NCBI GenBank assembly: GCA_944371685.1
Contig: CALVXV010000012.1
Location: 1 to 16,075 of the forward strand
Direction: 5' to 3'
DNA: 16,075 nt
From: an uncultured Bacilli bacterium
GTDB lineage: Bacteria > Bacillota_I > Bacilli_A > RF39 > UBA660
Shown here: one piece after another, positions 1-7,512 of the stretch
How the letters are laid out: every line of letters begins with the position of its first letter
Numbering within the stretch: position 1 is the first letter of the stretch
The notes under the pieces: generated by a model
Seen by the model: only the letters and a program-made list of their open reading frames with translations
What the model was told of the DNA's origin: nothing
Database searches by the model: none
Position numbers and translations under genes: made by a program

Positions 1-519
1 AAAACAATTAATTACATTACGGATTATGTTTTTGCAAATTATAATATTAATCTTAATAAGGATTTGCTGGATCAAAATCTAAACATTAGTAGATTCTCTC
101 TCAAACAGTTTTTAAACAATAATTATAATTTAAATATAGATACAGATTTAAAAATTCAAACTTTCCCAACTGATAAGGAACATTGTTTATTCGTAAAATA
201 TATTGATGGTAATAATGAGTTTCCTTTTTTTTACAGCTTTAACAAAAAAGACATAAAAAAGGCAAGAGCGTTAATGGTATTTTTAATTAATGATACTTTG
301 ATTAATAGATACAAAGATAATTTAGAGGAATATGAGCGATTAAAAATACACAATAAGATGAGCAAAATATTATTATCTAGTTATATGCCAAAAGAAAAAA
401 TTGATGCAAAAATAATTGATTTAGATTATGGAAATAATTTTTTAAAGATATTGCTTAATAATGATTGTTCATTATATCAGTTAAAATACAAAGAAAAATT
501 AATTAATAAAAATATTTAA
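1..519 (+). CDS. C-terminal part of an unknown protein (5' truncated by window edge)
   Basis: The reading frame is already open at base 1 and runs to a TAA at 517-519, giving 172 residues with no start required inside the window; a TTG at 64 is in frame but has no ribosome binding site, so it is not a convincing start. I do not recognise the protein. It is Asn/Lys/Ile rich, has no membrane segment, Cys cluster or nucleotide-binding motif, and the last half (after KKDIKKARALMVFLINDTL) looks mostly helical. The next gene starts after about 50 bases without a clear terminator, so it could share a transcript with what follows. Function unknown. Confidence 0.7.
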   Translation, partial: KTINYITDYVFANYNINLNKDLLDQNLNISRFSLKQFLNNNYNLNIDTDLKIQTFPTDKEHCLFVKYIDGNNEFPFFYSFNKKDIKKARALMVFLINDTLINRYKDNLEEYERLKIHNKMSKILLSSYMPKEKIDAKIIDLDYGNNFLKILLNNDCSLYQLKYKEKLINKNI

Positions 520-572
520 AAAAACAGTAAAAATATGATAAAATATGTTATGTGTAAATGGGGATGGTAATT

Positions 573-727
573 ATGCAATTGTTAAAAAAATTTAAAATAG
601 TATTTATTGATTGTAATAAAATGTTAACAGCTAGTGGAATGTACTATTCTGATAATGGTATAGTAATTCAAAATACTTGCTGTGCCAAGATTTAAAAGAT
701 TTGAGAAAGTTATTTGATGTAAAATGA
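573..727 (+). pseudogene. Small protein gene, apparently frameshifted, overlapping the helicase start
   Basis: ATG 573 opens a 40-residue frame (MQLLKKFKIVFIDCNKMLTA...) that stops at TAA 693-695. From 683 another frame reads CQDLKDLRKLFDVK and stops at TGA 725-727, which overlaps the helicase ATG at 724 as ATGA. Joining the two frames (one missing base near 681-683) gives a coherent protein of about 51 residues ending in a typical translationally coupled overlap. The coherent second half and the ATGA junction are why I read it as one broken gene, not two chance frames. A weak GGGGATGG lies before the ATG. The remaining sequence between 520 and 572 holds only a 12-codon chance frame. Function unknown; a sequencing error would also explain it. 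Confidence 0.4.
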
Positions 728-2847
728 AGAATGAAGAATTTTTAATTGAACAAAATCATTTAAAAAAAACAATTGCAGACTATGAAGAAGTTATCTCTGA
801 CACTCAGTTAAAACTTAAAAATTTATCAGCACTTTATTCAGATCAAGAACGTAGAATAGCAGAGCAAGAGCGATTACTTCACAAAGTTAATAAATTAGAA
901 AATAGTTTAAAACAGCCATATTTTGCACGAATAGATTTCTATAATAATGAATCTTTGATTAAAGATATATGTTATATTGGAAAAATTGGAGTAACAGATT
1001 ATGATAACAGAGTTATTACTGTCGACTGGAGAGCCCCTATTTCTAGCCTTTATTATGATTCTAATGTTGGACCAGCATCTTATACTGCACCAGAGGGAAA
1101 AATATCTGGAGAATTACAGTTAAAACGGCAATATGATATTGAAAACAGTGTATTAAATAGTTTCAATGATGTTGATACTGTTAGTAATGATGAAATATTA
1201 AAGCCATATTTGAGTGTGAGTGCAGATAACAGATTAAAAAATATTGTCGCCTCTATTCAAAGTGAACAAAATGTAATAATAAGAGAACCAATTGGCAATA
1301 ATTTAATTATTCAAGGAGTAGCTGGAAGTGGTAAAACAACAGTTGCTCTTCATCATATTGCTTATTTGGTATATAATAATAGAGATTATTATGATGCCAA
1401 TCAGTATATAGTAATTGGACCAAATAAGTTTTTCGTAGATTATATATCAAGTGTTCTTCCAGATTTAGATGTTGATGGTGTTAAACAATTTGATTTTGTA
1501 GATTTTGCTTCTCATTATTTAAATACCAACTTTGAAATAAAAAACTCATTAGATAATTTTAATGCTAGCAATCCTAAACATCCAGATGATGATTTTTCGT
1601 ATTATAGGACATCCTTAGAGTTTCAAAAGTTTATTAAAGAATATATGAAAAGTTTTGAAGAAAATATGTTACCCAAAAGTGATTTAGAATATAAAAACAT
1701 AAAAATATTAGATTTTTCGGAAATAGAAAAAGAATACTATTCAATAAACAAAAATACTAGTGATACTATTAGTAAGCGAATTGATAGAGCAATTCTATTA
1801 TTGAGTAAAAAAATTGATGACAAAAAAACAGACATTTTAAATAAATCTTTAAAAAATGTTTTAAAAGAAAATAATACTAATAAACAAAAGGAAAATGCAA
1901 AAAATAATCAATCGTTAAAAAAAGAATTGGATGCATCTGGAACAAATATTTTAAAAAGATATTTTAAAAAAATAAAATTTAATATTTATGATATTTATAA
2001 AAATGTATTGATAGAGGTAAAAAGTAATAATAAATTTGCTTGTGAAATAGATATTAAATTAAATGAACTGAAAAAAGGAATAATAGAATTTGAGGATCTT
2101 ACCCCACTTATGTATATTTATTATATAATTAATGGGGCAGAAGAATTCAAAAATTATAGGCACGTAGTGATTGATGAAGCTCAAGATTATAATTTATTTA
2201 CGTTTTTTATGTTAAAAAAGATTTTATCTAATAGTACATTTAGTATTTATGGCGATTTAGCTCAATCTTTATATTCTAATCGTTCTGTTAATTCATGGGA
2301 TGATGTAATTGAAAAAGTTTTTAATAATAATATTTCAATTAAGTATTTAAATAAGAGTTATAGAACAACAATAGAAATAATGACTGAAGCAAATAAGATA
2401 AATAAACAATTAGGGTATTCATTAGCAGAACCAGTTATAAGACATGGAGCAAATGTACAATATATAAATACTGTACAAAAACAAATTAGCAATGTAATAT
2501 TAAATCAAATTGATTATATGAAAAAACAAGGTTGTAAAACTATAGCAATTATTGGAAAAACGCCAAAAGAAGTTGACAATATATATAATAAAATAATGGG
2601 TAAAATTAATATTGAAAAAATAACTTCCAAAAATTATAAATTTTCAAACGATATTTGTATTACTACAGGTTATTTATCAAAAGGATTAGAATTTGATGGT
2701 GTCATTATATTAAATGTTAATAATAGTAATTATAATAAAAAGAATGAATTAGATATGAAATTATTATATGTATCTATGACAAGAGCATTGCATGAATTAA
2801 GTGTATTATATTCTGATGATTTATTAAATATATTAATATCAAATTAA
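724..2847 (+). CDS. helD: HelD-type UvrD/Rep-family helicase (RNA polymerase recycling motor)
   Basis: A 707-residue superfamily 1 ATPase. Residues 1-65 form a charged coiled coil, as in the HelD arm that enters the RNA polymerase secondary channel. Residues 90-150 hold the family block VDWRAPISSLYYD followed by LQLKRQYDIE. Walker A is GVAGSGKTT at 198-206 (followed by VALHHIAYLVY, typical of HelD), motif II is DEAQDY at 484-489, motif III GDLAQS near 510, motif V SKGLEFDGVII at 652-662 and motif VI LLYVSMTRA near 681-689. The Bacillus protein is somewhat longer (about 774 residues); here the middle region 330-430 is Lys/Asn-rich and low in complexity. HelD removes stalled RNA polymerase from DNA and recycles it; this role is inferred from the family. 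Its start overlaps the stop of the broken small gene. A DNA-repair UvrD paralogue is less likely given the N-terminal arm. Confidence 0.88.
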   Translation: MKNEEFLIEQNHLKKTIADYEEVISDTQLKLKNLSALYSDQERRIAEQERLLHKVNKLENSLKQPYFARIDFYNNESLIKDICYIGKIGVTDYDNRVITVDWRAPISSLYYDSNVGPASYTAPEGKISGELQLKRQYDIENSVLNSFNDVDTVSNDEILKPYLSVSADNRLKNIVASIQSEQNVIIREPIGNNLIIQGVAGSGKTTVALHHIAYLVYNNRDYYDANQYIVIGPNKFFVDYISSVLPDLDVDGVKQFDFVDFASHYLNTNFEIKNSLDNFNASNPKHPDDDFSYYRTSLEFQKFIKEYMKSFEENMLPKSDLEYKNIKILDFSEIEKEYYSINKNTSDTISKRIDRAILLLSKKIDDKKTDILNKSLKNVLKENNTNKQKENAKNNQSLKKELDASGTNILKRYFKKIKFNIYDIYKNVLIEVKSNNKFACEIDIKLNELKKGIIEFEDLTPLMYIYYIINGAEEFKNYRHVVIDEAQDYNLFTFFMLKKILSNSTFSIYGDLAQSLYSNRSVNSWDDVIEKVFNNNISIKYLNKSYRTTIEIMTEANKINKQLGYSLAEPVIRHGANVQYINTVQKQISNVILNQIDYMKKQGCKTIAIIGKTPKEVDNIYNKIMGKINIEKITSKNYKFSNDICITTGYLSKGLEFDGVIILNVNNSNYNKKNELDMKLLYVSMTRALHELSVLYSDDLLNILISN

Positions 2848-2877
2848 AATATTTTGTTATATAATTAAATTATAAAA

Positions 2878-2906
2878 TTGTAATATATATTTACAAATGA
2901 TATAAT
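2878..2906 (+). promoter_or_regulatory. Sigma-A-type promoter for the racemase-Nudix pair
   Basis: A -35 element TTGTAA (2878-2883), a 17-base spacer and a perfect TATAAT (2901-2906) preceded by TG at 2898-2899 (extended -10). It lies 35 bases before the racemase start and is the only good match between the helicase stop and that gene. Confidence 0.75.
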
Positions 2907-2941
2907 ATATTGGATTGTTATATTAAATGTTGGAGGTAGTT

Positions 2942-3763
2942 ATGAAAATATTAATAATTAATATTCCTACTGGGAAGAAAAATGACAAACAATTTATGTC
3001 ATTTATTAATAATATATATATTCCCGGACTCAACAAAAATATAAATATGGTGAAAGATAAAAATACTGAAGTTACTCATCGTTTTTGTGAATGGGGATTA
3101 GGACCTGTTGATATGGCTTATTGTAGATATATGGATCATTTAGCACAACCTATGGTATATTATGCTGCTAAAAATGCAGAAAAAGAAGGGTATGATGCAG
3201 TTATTATAAATTGTTTTGGTGATCCTATGCTATGGGAATTAAAACAAGCCTTAAATATTCCAGTTATAGGTTTGGGAGAAGCATCTATGATGTATTCGTT
3301 AAATTTAGGATATAAATTTGGTATAGTAAGTATTTCACCATATAATAATTTTGAAATTGAAAAAACGGTCGAAAAATATGGTTTAAATAAACGATTTGTT
3401 GGATGTGAACCTATTACAAGTTGGGAAAAAGGAGATCAAATAGAAATTGAAGAAACAATAAATGCTTTTACTCAAGCTGCCAAGAAGTTAATCGATAAGG
3501 GAGCAGAGGTAATAATTCCAGGATGTTCTGTTACTTCATTTAAAATTAGATCAATTAAAGGAATAACCGAAGTCGATAATGTTCCGATTGTAGATATAAT
3601 AGGTGTTGCAATTAAACAGGCTGAAATGCTTGTTTCAATGAAGAAATCCGGAAGTAGCTGGATTAGTAGAAAAAATTTATATCATCAACCTAATATAAAA
3701 ACATTGGAAACAGCAGATTATCTTTTAAACAATGAAAATTTGATATTTTGGGATATAAAATAA
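2942..3763 (+). CDS. Aspartate/glutamate/hydantoin racemase family protein
   Basis: A 273-residue protein of the Asp/Glu/hydantoin racemase superfamily, cofactor-independent enzymes that use two cysteines as acid and base at a substrate alpha carbon. The two expected cysteines are visible: Cys91 in NCFGDPML and Cys195 in PGCSVTS, with the linking family block IPVIGLGEASM at 106-116. Length and order match hydantoin/Asp racemase-like proteins (about 240-270 residues). The start is ATG 2942: GGAGG at 2932-2936 sits 5 bases before it, whereas an in-frame ATG at 2927 overlaps the binding site. It is followed after 15 bases by the Nudix gene, with which it forms a two-gene operon. The substrate cannot be told from sequence; a related decarboxylase or isomerase of the same fold is possible. 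Confidence 0.85.
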   Translation: MKILIINIPTGKKNDKQFMSFINNIYIPGLNKNINMVKDKNTEVTHRFCEWGLGPVDMAYCRYMDHLAQPMVYYAAKNAEKEGYDAVIINCFGDPMLWELKQALNIPVIGLGEASMMYSLNLGYKFGIVSISPYNNFEIEKTVEKYGLNKRFVGCEPITSWEKGDQIEIEETINAFTQAAKKLIDKGAEVIIPGCSVTSFKIRSIKGITEVDNVPIVDIIGVAIKQAEMLVSMKKSGSSWISRKNLYHQPNIKTLETADYLLNNENLIFWDIK

Positions 3764-3778
3764 TTAAGGAGGTAAAGA

Positions 3779-4276
3779 ATGGAATATAGAGATATTTATG
3801 ATAAAAATAAACAATTAACTGGTAAAACTTTTGAAAAAAGTGAGGGTGTTCCAGAAGGCTATTTTTATTTAATGGTAGTTTGTTTTATGCAAAATAATAA
3901 AGGACAGTTTTTAATGCAAAAAAGAGTGCCAGAAAAAGATGGTAAATGGGCAACGACCGGAGGTCATCCTAAAGCTGGAGAAAATTCACTTATTGGGATG
4001 ATTACCGAAATAAAAGAAGAACTAGGTATAAGTGTAAATCCAAATGAGTTACAATTATTTAAAGAAGCAAAAGGAAAAAATTCATTCTGCGATTTATATT
4101 ATTTAAAAAAAGATATAGATATAAAAGATATTACTATCCAAGAAGAAGAAGTAGAATCGGTCAGTTGGCTAACTTTAGATGAAATCAATAATTTATTTGA
4201 AAATGGACAATTTAATAAAGGGCATTACATGATGTTGCAAGATTGCTTGAAATTTTTGAATAATAAAAATGATTAA
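3779..4276 (+). CDS. Nudix hydrolase, isopentenyl-diphosphate isomerase-like
   Basis: A 165-residue Nudix protein. The Nudix box GX5EX7REUXEEXGU is at 62-84 (GHPKAGE...TEIKEELGI), with Glu77, Glu80 and Glu81 kept for metal binding but Thr76 in place of the usual Arg. The N-terminus (EYRDIYDKNKQLTGKTFEK and VPEGYFYLMV) has the style of the Idi-like Nudix group, which hydrolyses diphosphates or, in true Idi type 1, isomerises isopentenyl diphosphate. The Cys and His ligands of genuine Idi-1 are not evident, so a house-cleaning or sugar-nucleotide hydrolase is more likely. AAGGAGG at 3766-3772 gives a well-placed start. It is second in the operon after the racemase and ends inside the terminator hairpin. 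Confidence 0.85.
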   Translation: MEYRDIYDKNKQLTGKTFEKSEGVPEGYFYLMVVCFMQNNKGQFLMQKRVPEKDGKWATTGGHPKAGENSLIGMITEIKEELGISVNPNELQLFKEAKGKNSFCDLYYLKKDIDIKDITIQEEEVESVSWLTLDEINNLFENGQFNKGHYMMLQDCLKFLNNKND

Positions 4277-4298
4277 TTTGTTAGATTAATCATTTTTT
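4265..4298. terminator. Bidirectional terminator between convergent operons
   Basis: Perfect 12-bp stem (4265-4276 with 4286-4297), 9-base loop, A-run on one side and T-run on the other, so it can work on both strands. It overlaps the 3' ends of both the Nudix gene and the minus-strand glycosyltransferase. Confidence 0.8.
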
Positions 4299-5185
4299 AT
4301 ATACTTGTTTATATCAATATTTAATTTATTTTGTTTTAATAAAAGTTTTATTTTATTAATATAATCTTTATATTTAATAGTTGTTATTGAGAAAGAAGAA
4401 TTTAAAATAGTTAGTATATGTTTAATTTGTTTTTCTGCATATTGATTAGATAACTTAGTAAATTGTGGATAACATTTTTTTACTTTTTTTTGCACCATAT
4501 CTATATACGAAAAAATGTTCAGATGCTCATCAGTAAACTCTAAACTAGTTAAACTGTTGTTTGAACGTCTCATATAATGATATAAAGGATGACCTATAAC
4601 TGTATAGATATTTATTTTGTTAAAAATATTCCACATAAACATTCTATCTTCATTAACACGATAATTTAAAAATTTTTGATTCATTAAACTTTCTTTTGTA
4701 AATAATTTACCCCAAACAGCAAAAGCAATTTTATCTTCTAGATACTCTTTAATTAAAGTATTCTTTTTATAGACTACTAATTCATAGTCATTATAAGCAT
4801 CAAAAATATCACCATTAACATCGTTAACGTTAATGCTACATCCAACAACATCAGCATTTGTATTTTTTTGGGTTTTTAATAACGTTTCAATAAAATTTTT
4901 TTCTATATAGTCATCACTATCTACAAAACTAATATAACTGCCTTTAGCTTTTTCTAATCCAATATTTCTACAAATACTTGGACCACTATTTTCAATATTA
5001 ATAACAGTAATACGTGTATCACTTTTCGCATAATTATTGCAAATTTTTAAACTATTATCTGTAGAACCATCATTAATTAAAATAATATCTAGATTTTTAT
5101 AGCTCTGTTTAATGATAGAATCTAAACATCTATTTAAATAATTTTCTACATTATATACTGGTACAATGATTGTTACTAAATCCAT
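4286..5185 (-). CDS. Family 2 glycosyltransferase
   Basis: A 299-residue GT-A-fold transferase. It starts with VTIIVPVYNVENYLNRCLDS, continues with ILINDGSTDNS at 36-45, the acidic metal/nucleotide motif FVDSDDYI at 87-94, and VNEDRMF in the acceptor half. This is the standard layout of GT2 enzymes that move a sugar from a nucleotide sugar to a surface glycan. No membrane segments are seen, so it would be cytoplasmic or peripheral. A GGGGGA binding site lies upstream of ATG 5185, inside the previous gene, whose stop is 35 bases further in, so the two are probably translationally coupled. It is the last gene of the minus-strand operon. The sugar and acceptor are unknown. Confidence 0.9.
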   Translation of the reverse strand: MDLVTIIVPVYNVENYLNRCLDSIIKQSYKNLDIILINDGSTDNSLKICNNYAKSDTRITVINIENSGPSICRNIGLEKAKGSYISFVDSDDYIEKNFIETLLKTQKNTNADVVGCSINVNDVNGDIFDAYNDYELVVYKKNTLIKEYLEDKIAFAVWGKLFTKESLMNQKFLNYRVNEDRMFMWNIFNKINIYTVIGHPLYHYMRRSNNSLTSLEFTDEHLNIFSYIDMVQKKVKKCYPQFTKLSNQYAEKQIKHILTILNSSFSITTIKYKDYINKIKLLLKQNKLNIDINKYIKND

Positions 5186-5750
5186 AGGAAATCCCCCTTT
5201 TTATTTCTTCTATTATATTTTTTATATCAAAATCAAAATTATTAGTATTAATAACTATATTATATTCGTTATATGGTTTATATTCTACTGTTGTTTCAAC
5301 TTTTAAGGCATCTTCATATTTTTTATGTTCTCTATTAATAACACGATTTATTCTTTTACTTTTATCAGCAGTCATCAAAATTTTATAATTTGCTGTATTG
5401 AATAAATTTAGTTTTTCGCAAGCAAACCAATCAATTAAAGGTATAACTTCTGCTTGATTTAAATTATTTATAATATTCAGTAGACATTTATCTAAATAAT
5501 TTATAAATGCTTTGTGAATTTTTTTATTTTCTTCATCATTAAAAAAGCAAGCATTTAATACTGTTTTTAAAGGTATATTTTTCTTAAATATATGAAAGAT
5601 ATATTTAAGAAAATAAGGATTTTTAATAATGTATTTTTCTATAACATCATCAACGGAAACATGAACAAAAGTTGGATCAAGTGCATTTATATTTTTACAT
5701 AATTCACTTTTACCTGTACCACCATAACCACTTACACAAATGTACATCAT
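5151..5750 (-). CDS. P-loop kinase resembling dephospho-CoA kinase (CoaE-like)
   Basis: A 199-residue nucleotide kinase-like protein. The P-loop GYGGTGKS is at 8-15, an acidic pair Asp34-Asp35 (VSVDDVIEKY) follows the first helix, PLIDWF at 104-109 recalls the CoaE segment after the lid, and the arginines in KSKRINRVINRE (131-141) look like the lid/phosphate-binding set. The overall order resembles CoaE, which phosphorylates dephospho-CoA, but identity looks low and the gene sits in a glycan-type cluster, so another small-molecule substrate is plausible. The start ATGATG overlaps the TGA of the previous gene; the second ATG at 5747 is an equal option. The reading frame runs 35 bases into the glycosyltransferase gene. 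Confidence 0.7.
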   Translation of the reverse strand: MMYICVSGYGGTGKSELCKNINALDPTFVHVSVDDVIEKYIIKNPYFLKYIFHIFKKNIPLKTVLNACFFNDEENKKIHKAFINYLDKCLLNIINNLNQAEVIPLIDWFACEKLNLFNTANYKILMTADKSKRINRVINREHKKYEDALKVETTVEYKPYNEYNIVINTNNFDFDIKNIIEEIKRGISYGFSNNHCTSI

Positions 5751-6226
5751 TTTTTTATCAAACCTTTTGCTTTTCTATCAGTATTTTCTAATAAATGTCT
5801 GTTAATAACATTTAAAACAAAGTCATATTCTTTCTCATCATCAGTCATATGAAATACATTATCAAAACTATAATTTTCTACTTTAGTTTTATATTTTTTT
5901 CTTATGAATTGTTTTAAATTTTCTATATTTTCGTAGATGAAGGTATTTTTACGCTCAATATATTTTTTTTCAGATGGTGGTAATAATAAATATAATATAC
6001 AAATTTGATTAGAATCATATTTATCAACCATTATATCTGCTTTATAATCACTATATCCCGGTTTACCAGTCCCAGTATCTAACGCATAAATATCTTTTAT
6101 AAACTGTCTATAATCCTTAAATTCCACATATTCTAATGATTCTATAACAGCAAACTTGCTAATATCATTAATTGCCTCTTCAAAAAAAGGATTCATAGCA
6201 TTCCATAAAATTGCAATACTTTTCAT
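5747..6226 (-). CDS. Uncharacterised 159-residue protein of a surface-glycan-type cluster
   Basis: Soluble, with no signal or membrane segment. It begins MKSIAILWNAMNPFFEEAIN, has a conserved-looking YVEFKDYRQFIKDIYALD segment (about 32-49) and a FDNVFHMTDDEKEYDFVLN segment (about 118-136) with a His and acidic residues that could be an active site. Proteins of this general pattern (VVLW opening, KDIYAID middle, an H-x-TD motif near the end) occur, as I recall, in capsule and teichoic-acid gene clusters, but I know no assigned activity. The start is ATG 6226, placed 7 bases after GGGAGG; a TTG at 6256 in frame overlaps nothing useful. The stop TGA overlaps the kinase start as ATGA, which indicates translational coupling. 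Confidence 0.65.
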   Translation of the reverse strand: MKSIAILWNAMNPFFEEAINDISKFAVIESLEYVEFKDYRQFIKDIYALDTGTGKPGYSDYKADIMVDKYDSNQICILYLLLPPSEKKYIERKNTFIYENIENLKQFIRKKYKTKVENYSFDNVFHMTDDEKEYDFVLNVINRHLLENTDRKAKGLIKK

Positions 6227-6248
6227 AATCATACCTCCCACAGTTCTG

Positions 6249-7325
6249 CTATACAATGTAATCGCTTAAATTATTTTTATTACTTGTTTGCCATTTAAAT
6301 CTTCTTAATTTTTTGTCAGTACAATAAGCACAAAAGTCGCAAAAGTGCTCTAAATATTCAATTAACTCATCTCCATTTTGAAAATCCTCAATTTTTTTAA
6401 AATCATTTTCTGTAGTTTTAAAGTTTGAATTACACTTTTCATTTAAATATTGTATTAATAAAGGATATGAACATCTAGAAATAAATCCATCTTTTACAAA
6501 AGGAAAATACCTTCCATAACATAAATCATTTGCCTTTTCTGGATCATTAACTTTTTCTGTTGTTAAACAAGTGTGAAATTCCCGAATTAGTAAAGTTTCA
6601 TCTTTTTGCTTACAACCGTTTCCAAAGAAAAATTTAATGTTTTTATCGTTTAAAAACTCCACAATTTTATTAGCCATTTTATAGGTTGGTTGATATAATG
6701 ATATATTAAAAAACACATTATTATTTTTTATACTTTCTATTAACTGTTCATCCATCTTTGGAATTAAAAGTCCATTAGAAACTAATGCAATTTTTGAATT
6801 AGGGAAATATTTTCTAGCAATAGGTAGAATTTTCGATAATTCAGAGTGTAATAATGGTTCTCCACCCATTAATCTTATTAAATCAACATTAACCAAATTT
6901 GATAATTTTTTTATGTCATTTTTAAATTGATCCACACTAATTTCGTATTTATCACAAATATTCGAAAAGTGAGTACACCCTTTACATTTTAAATTACAGT
7001 GATTAACTAAATTGATTTCTATATATCCAATTAGTGGTTTTTTCATCAATGAAAATTCACGAATATTATTAATAATACCATTTTCTATGTCAAACTGATC
7101 TAAAATGTATATTGTTTCAATGCCTTGTTTTTTTAGTTGCCTAGAATATTTTGTAATGAAAATAGGTGCTTCTAAAATAAGAATAGAAACTTTATTGTCA
7201 AGAATAACTAACTGTTCTAATTTACTGATTGTTCCTTTATAAATATATCCTTTACTTTCTAAACAATTTATAACCATATCATTATATTTAGTGTCCCCCA
7301 CTATATAAAATTCACTATATTTCAT
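6249..7325 (-). CDS. Radical SAM protein with C-terminal Cys cluster
   Basis: A 358-residue radical SAM enzyme. Residues 1-95 form an N-terminal Rossmann-like region (FYIVGDTKYNDMVINCLESKG). The 4Fe-4S motif CX3CX2C is Cys110, Cys114 and Cys117 in NHCNLKCKGCTHF, and the SAM-binding GGEP is at 154-157 (RLMGGEPLLH). The C-terminal third has further cysteines (HTCLT, DLCYGRYF, RCSYP, and HFCDFCAYC near the end) that suggest an auxiliary Fe-S cluster, as in SPASM/twitch-type enzymes. It would cleave SAM to make a radical on an unknown substrate, here perhaps a sugar or nucleotide precursor. The start is ATG 7325, 7 bases after GAGGGG; an ATG at 7358 in frame lies in the -10 region of the promoter and cannot be used. 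First gene of the operon. Confidence 0.88.
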   Translation of the reverse strand: MKYSEFYIVGDTKYNDMVINCLESKGYIYKGTISKLEQLVILDNKVSILILEAPIFITKYSRQLKKQGIETIYILDQFDIENGIINNIREFSLMKKPLIGYIEINLVNHCNLKCKGCTHFSNICDKYEISVDQFKNDIKKLSNLVNVDLIRLMGGEPLLHSELSKILPIARKYFPNSKIALVSNGLLIPKMDEQLIESIKNNNVFFNISLYQPTYKMANKIVEFLNDKNIKFFFGNGCKQKDETLLIREFHTCLTTEKVNDPEKANDLCYGRYFPFVKDGFISRCSYPLLIQYLNEKCNSNFKTTENDFKKIEDFQNGDELIEYLEHFCDFCAYCTDKKLRRFKWQTSNKNNLSDYIV

Positions 7326-7358
7326 ATAACAACCCCTCACTTCATAAATATAGACCAT

Positions 7359-7386
7359 ATTATAATCAATTTTAACTAAAAGTCAA
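7359..7386 (-). promoter_or_regulatory. Strong promoter of the radical SAM-glycosyltransferase operon
   Basis: Read on the minus strand: -35 TTGACT (7386-7381), 16-base spacer, -10 TATAAT (7364-7359). This is a near-consensus sigma-A promoter, starting transcription about 25 bases before the radical SAM start codon. Confidence 0.8.
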
Positions 7387-7449
7387 GTGATGAGCTTTAA
7401 ATCGCTTTTAATAAAAATTATTTGTTATATAAGAATGGTACAAACAAAC

Positions 7450-7486
7450 TTCAAATAATCTTCTATAAAGTTTAGTATTATTTGAA
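7450..7486. repeat. Inverted repeat before the coupling protein gene
   Basis: Perfect 10-bp inverted repeat TTCAAATAAT / ATTATTTGAA (7450-7459 and 7477-7486) with a 17-base spacer, 11 bases before the ribosome binding site. It may be an operator or a leader hairpin. I see no convincing promoter for the coupling protein between 7387 and 7497. Confidence 0.6.
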
Positions 7487-7497
7487 TATTACATAAA

Positions 7498-7503
7498 AGG
7501 AGG
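7498..7503 (+). promoter_or_regulatory. Shine-Dalgarno AGGAGG that points to an ATA start
   Basis: A perfect AGGAGG with 9 bases to an in-frame ATA (7513). The nearest canonical start, TTG 7537, is 33 bases away with no binding site of its own. Confidence 0.7.
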
Positions 7504-7512
7504 AATTTTTAT

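Noticed and set aside
535..570. 12-codon frame starting ATG before the broken small gene
   Set aside because: Too short, with no binding site; no evidence that it is a leader peptide.
2927..2941. Upstream ATG for the racemase
   Set aside because: The codons between 2927 and 2942 contain the GGAGG itself, so the ATG at 2942 is the start.
5747..5750. Code 4 (TGA as Trp)
   Set aside because: TGA serves as a stop in an ATGA overlap and Trp is TGG throughout; stops are mainly TAA, which is the normal pattern for an AT-rich genome.
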